From Liolophura sinensis (Eukaryota; Mollusca; Polyplacophora; Chitonida; Chitonidae), in contig NC_088300.1 of assembly GCF_032854445.1 (NCBI RefSeq), forward strand, positions 61,850,984-61,914,983: a stretch of 64,000 nt of DNA. Reading direction: 5' to 3'. The position numbers and the translations under genes were made by a program. Under the pieces are notes generated by a model, which saw only the letters and a program-made list of their open reading frames with translations, was not told the DNA's origin and ran no database searches. Below, piece after piece: positions 60,426-64,000 of the stretch (positions are counted from its first letter, which is position 1; the number at the start of each line of letters is the position of its first letter).

Positions 60426-60695
60426 CCCAAAGACTTGCCAACTAAATACTAGTATTTCGTTTGCATACGTTGTGGAGATTTTATATGCCAGAAGCCCAGA
60501 ACCTTTTCTGTAATACACAAGTGTACACACAGGGGTTCTTTATGTTATTATTATTGTTATTTATACTAGATCACTTTTTCTGAACAGATTTAATAACAGT
60601 GTTCATTTTAAAACATGGTATACTTAGGCATGATATGCATGATATTTATGATGTTGATCAAGACGTCGAGAGCATACATTATACTGATTAAAATA

Positions 60696-60938
60696 TACAC
60701 TGAGAGAAAAGTTTTTCGTCAACTGACTCAAAAAATCTGAGTTATGCAGCTGAGCATATTCAACTGACCAGAGCAGCTGAGTCATGAAACTCATCTAGTT
60801 ATATTGTTGACTTGTTAGTGGGAAAAGTCTTTCATGACTCAGCTGATCTGGTCATATGACTGAGTTTTCTGAGTTGAATTAGCTAAATTGTATAACTCAG
60901 ATTTTCGAATCAGTTGACCCAGACTTTTCTTTCAGCGT
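60696..60938. mobile_element. Palindromic fold-back element (MITE-like), about 240 bp
   Basis: The left arm (cactgagagaaaagt, gtcaactgactc, aaatctgagttat, agcagctgagtcatgaaa) matches the reverse complement of the right arm (gctgaaagaaaagtc, gtcaactgattc, aaatctgagttat, atcagctgagtcatgaaa). The two arms meet around 60,810, and the whole could fold into one long hairpin. It carries no gene. Confidence 0.85.
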
Positions 60939-60939
60939 A

Positions 60940-63900
60940 CGCGTAGAGTGAAATGAAGGTTGCTGAAAAGAAAAGGGTTCCGGTTGTGAGTTGTTGGTTG
61001 GTTCGGGTGGTTGGCGGGGACGGTTCGCTCTAGTCAAAAAAAAAAGACAGCTTGTAGCTGCTATCGATGCTACAATGGAATGAACAGGAACTCGGCTCGA
61101 CATTTTTCCATGGGTGGAGGTAGTATATTTATCTCGTAATCAGAAAAGTTGAGGATTTTCCAGCTGCTGATGTTGCTAAAAATTCTTCGATAATACGATT
61201 GTATAAATATGTATAAGGTATAATGAATACAGCTAGGCTGCTAACCACGTGTCATGACATGGCATACGTGTGAATCCGTTTGAACAGATCTCGAAATCTG
61301 CATTCAAACTTGTCAATCATCAGTTTCCATATCATCACGACTAAAGCTTGTCCAGATATAGTTCCCTTCTCAGATAATCTGGCTAACTAACTAAAGATAA
61401 AGAGAATGTGGTTCATTTGTATTGAACCTCCCATTGTTTCCATTATATCCAGTGTTATTATACGAACTGGGCTTCCAGGATCTAGGCAGGAAACTATGGT
61501 TCGCTGTAGTATATAGATTTTAGGGTATTATGTACCAGGGTGATAAACTGCATGAAATAAATATCTAATTCTTCACAAAAAAATTATAATATTCATTTCA
61601 GATTTATTAAAATTCCGAAATGATTACTTCTTTCCTTTACTTTTAATTATACGCCCCTCTCAACACTAAATTCAATCATATCACGACAGTGACTAATTGC
61701 ACAGCAATCCCCAGTGCCCCCATATTTAAAGTGCTTCATCAATGGAACCTATGTCAAAGACACCAGACATAAGTGCATGCATCAGTCAGTCAAACAAAAC
61801 TGATATCGGACCGACCACTGGTCAATTCTGAGGGGAGATCAAAATTGTAAAGGGACTGCCAATTGTAAGGTTTAAAACAACACGACCTGCGTAGGCTTGA
61901 ACCAGTGTTTCGGCTCTCGAGAATGTTGCTATATATAACTTCAACGACGCTCAGGTTTATTGCTGGATAAAACCGGCTTAAACCACCGACGTTAGACGTG
62001 TAACTATGCATACTAACAAAATGTGAGGTATACTGCACATTAGGGGTAAGTGATTGCCAAAGAATTTCATTTAAGAACGGCGAAACGGGCATACCATGCA
62101 GCGGAACTTCTGTCCAAGACCAGTGGAGGCGGGCCACCCAATGAAAATTAAGACGAACAAGACCTTCCATTCAGAATAAGTTTTTATTTTTTTTTATTTT
62201 TATTAATTAGAACTTTTTCACCTATGATGGCGGAACAGGTTACTGACAAACTTTTCCCCCATATGACGTATAGATATGTACACCATTCTCCTGGAAGACG
62301 CATTCTAGCATGGTGGACGATTTGAATACTAATTTCGCTCAGTTCCCAAGAACATACCTTACGTCTTTCCAACATCATTGAAAACTGGTGATTGTTTCAC
62401 TTTGCATGATTCCACCCTATTTTCGTAATTTATATGGTTTCTTATTTCTTTTGTGGTTTGTGTTGGATGTCGTTCTGGAAATTGGCCTTGCGATTATTGT
62501 CCTGGAACGTCCTTATTGGTTGACGGCTGGTATACGAATGTTTGTTTCGACGCATAGATTTATAGACTGCGCACGAGCGTCGTCGACTGCTTAGTATCAC
62601 CAAGGCCCCACAAGCGGTAGGTCCTAAGCTCGGGTAAATGTATAAATTCCCTACAAGGCCGGTTTTGCACCTCGTATACCCCAGCAATTAAGAGGTAAGC
62701 GCATTACATTTTCATGTCAGGTGGGTAGTACAATAACATATACATACAATAAGTAGTTACCAATCTTAACTGTACAGTGTAAAGATGTCTTCATGTGAAT
62801 TCAAAATACTAAATACCAGATCACTCTGTTTACTAGCATTTAAACGGAAAAACCTATGCCACTAGACACCTTTTTTCACAAAGCAAAGCCATTACGTCCT
62901 CGATTTTTGCAATCAATCATTTCAACACAAATCCACTTTAGGAAAAGTGCATACAATTTCTCTATCTCTTTTATCATCGGCGAGTCTGTAAGGTAGAAAG
63001 CCACACCTTGACCTTGTTTCAGACAACGGGTTCTGAAAATGCACCTCTACTTGGTTATACATTTCACTGCAGTGAAACACAAAAACGATGGGGCGATTGG
63101 CCCGGTGACAGCCAGCCATAATAAACTACTCAAGGGGAGGCCACTCTCACGGGCAAATACTCGAATGGAAAATGAATTGATATTTACACATGAATGCACC
63201 CGATTCAGTTATATCGAGCTCAGCACCGTAAGTCCAGCTTCCATTATGTGGGTATCAGCAACACCAGCACAGGACTATATATAGCCCTTTCTTGATTTGC
63301 CCCATTCTATTCTCCAAATACGTACAGAAACAGGGTTACCTTTAGATTAGGAACAAGTGAACGCTATATCCAGCCGGAATCATGAGCAAGTGCTTGTAAA
63401 TAATTTTGCTTCGAATTTCATTTCCAATCAATTTGTCAAGCAGAAACATGTTATCGTATTCCCATCGAGATGCACAGATTCAATGTTTATGAAATGGTGG
63501 TAAAACACGCAAGACATTTTTCAGTCTCGTGCCTTAAATAAACCCTTCATACCTCACCGATCTCCATTGTTGCGTGTACATTTTCTTGGATAATTCATTT
63601 CGAGTCTTTGTATTTTCCCGTCAAACATGTCTGTGAAAAACGAATCCAACTGTTAACGTTCTGTCCGTTAGTACGGCAGTCCTTGGTACTCAGATTGTGT
63701 AGGTTTATATAATCAGGCTCCTACATGTCTATACGATTTGAGGGTAAGCATAAACACATATGAACCAAGCAACAACATATCTCTGTCTCATACCCTGGCT
63801 TGTAACTATTCATGCACTTCTTAAAATCTCTTAACACATAATATTCCATTAGTGATGTTATTTTATTACCATATGAAAACAGGTAAATAAATAAATATAT

Positions 63901-64000
63901 CGAATCAGGTGTGGGGTGCATGCTTTAGTGATAGGAACCTTTGAGCAAAAATGCCATATAAGCCATTACAAAAGCAGTCATATTGATCATTAATGTGTAG
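60940..64000. other. Intergenic end of the window
   Basis: I could not support any exon, RNA gene or intact repeat. A diverged SINE-like piece may lie near 61,940-62,000 (gctcaggtttattgctgg). The 126-codon minus-strand frame at 61,790-62,170 overlaps it and shows no family motif. Confidence 0.45.

Noticed and set aside
61790-62170. Minus-strand open frame of 126 codons
   Set aside because: No motif, no splice partners, and it overlaps a SINE-like stretch.

Overview
The window is animal nuclear DNA, not bacterial: coding sequence is split into short exons with GT..AG borders, introns are full of tandem repeats, and one tRNA-derived SINE family occurs about twenty times. The SINE type, the intron-rich genes and the protein content suggest a marine lophotrochozoan, most likely a mollusc. 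That placement is an inference. All gene models were assembled by eye from splice signals, reading frame and phase.

Layout. (1) 432-7269, plus strand: 3' part of a secreted haem peroxidase gene (peroxidase A), whose first exons lie left of the window. It carries a one-base deletion and a one-base insertion in its main exon. (2) 7.3-11.7 kb: intergenic DNA with two full-length SINEs, another tRNA-derived repeat and a TA microsatellite. (3) 11.7-18.3 kb, minus strand: a segmental tandem duplication holding two copies of a small gene of no family I recognise. (4) 22.3-29.8 kb, minus strand: a complete 8-exon gene for a 393-residue ankyrin-repeat protein with a CxxC tail. Its introns hold two arrays of one 42-bp minisatellite. 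(5) 33.8-39.5 kb, plus strand: a complete 7-exon gene for a 287-residue phospholipid phosphatase of the PLPP4/PLPP5 type. (6) 43.1-44.3 kb, plus strand: two exons of an unrecognised small membrane protein with a cysteine-rich loop. (7) 46.5-48.2 kb: six copies of a 132-bp repeat and weak evidence for the 3' end of a minus-strand gene. (8) 48.8-60.0 kb, plus strand: a complete 14-exon gene for a second secreted haem peroxidase (peroxidase B, about 709 residues). (9) 60-64 kb: intergenic, with a fold-back element.

The two peroxidases are the main pair. Their last nine exons match in phase and, except for one, in length (198, 46, 113, 99, 93, 730 or 733, 164, 109 and 61 nt), so they arose by gene duplication. 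Both lack the aspartate that ester-links haem in mammalian peroxidases. Peroxidase A has also lost the catalytic arginine (Lys instead) and its reading frame is interrupted. The other genes have no obvious functional link to the peroxidases or to each other.
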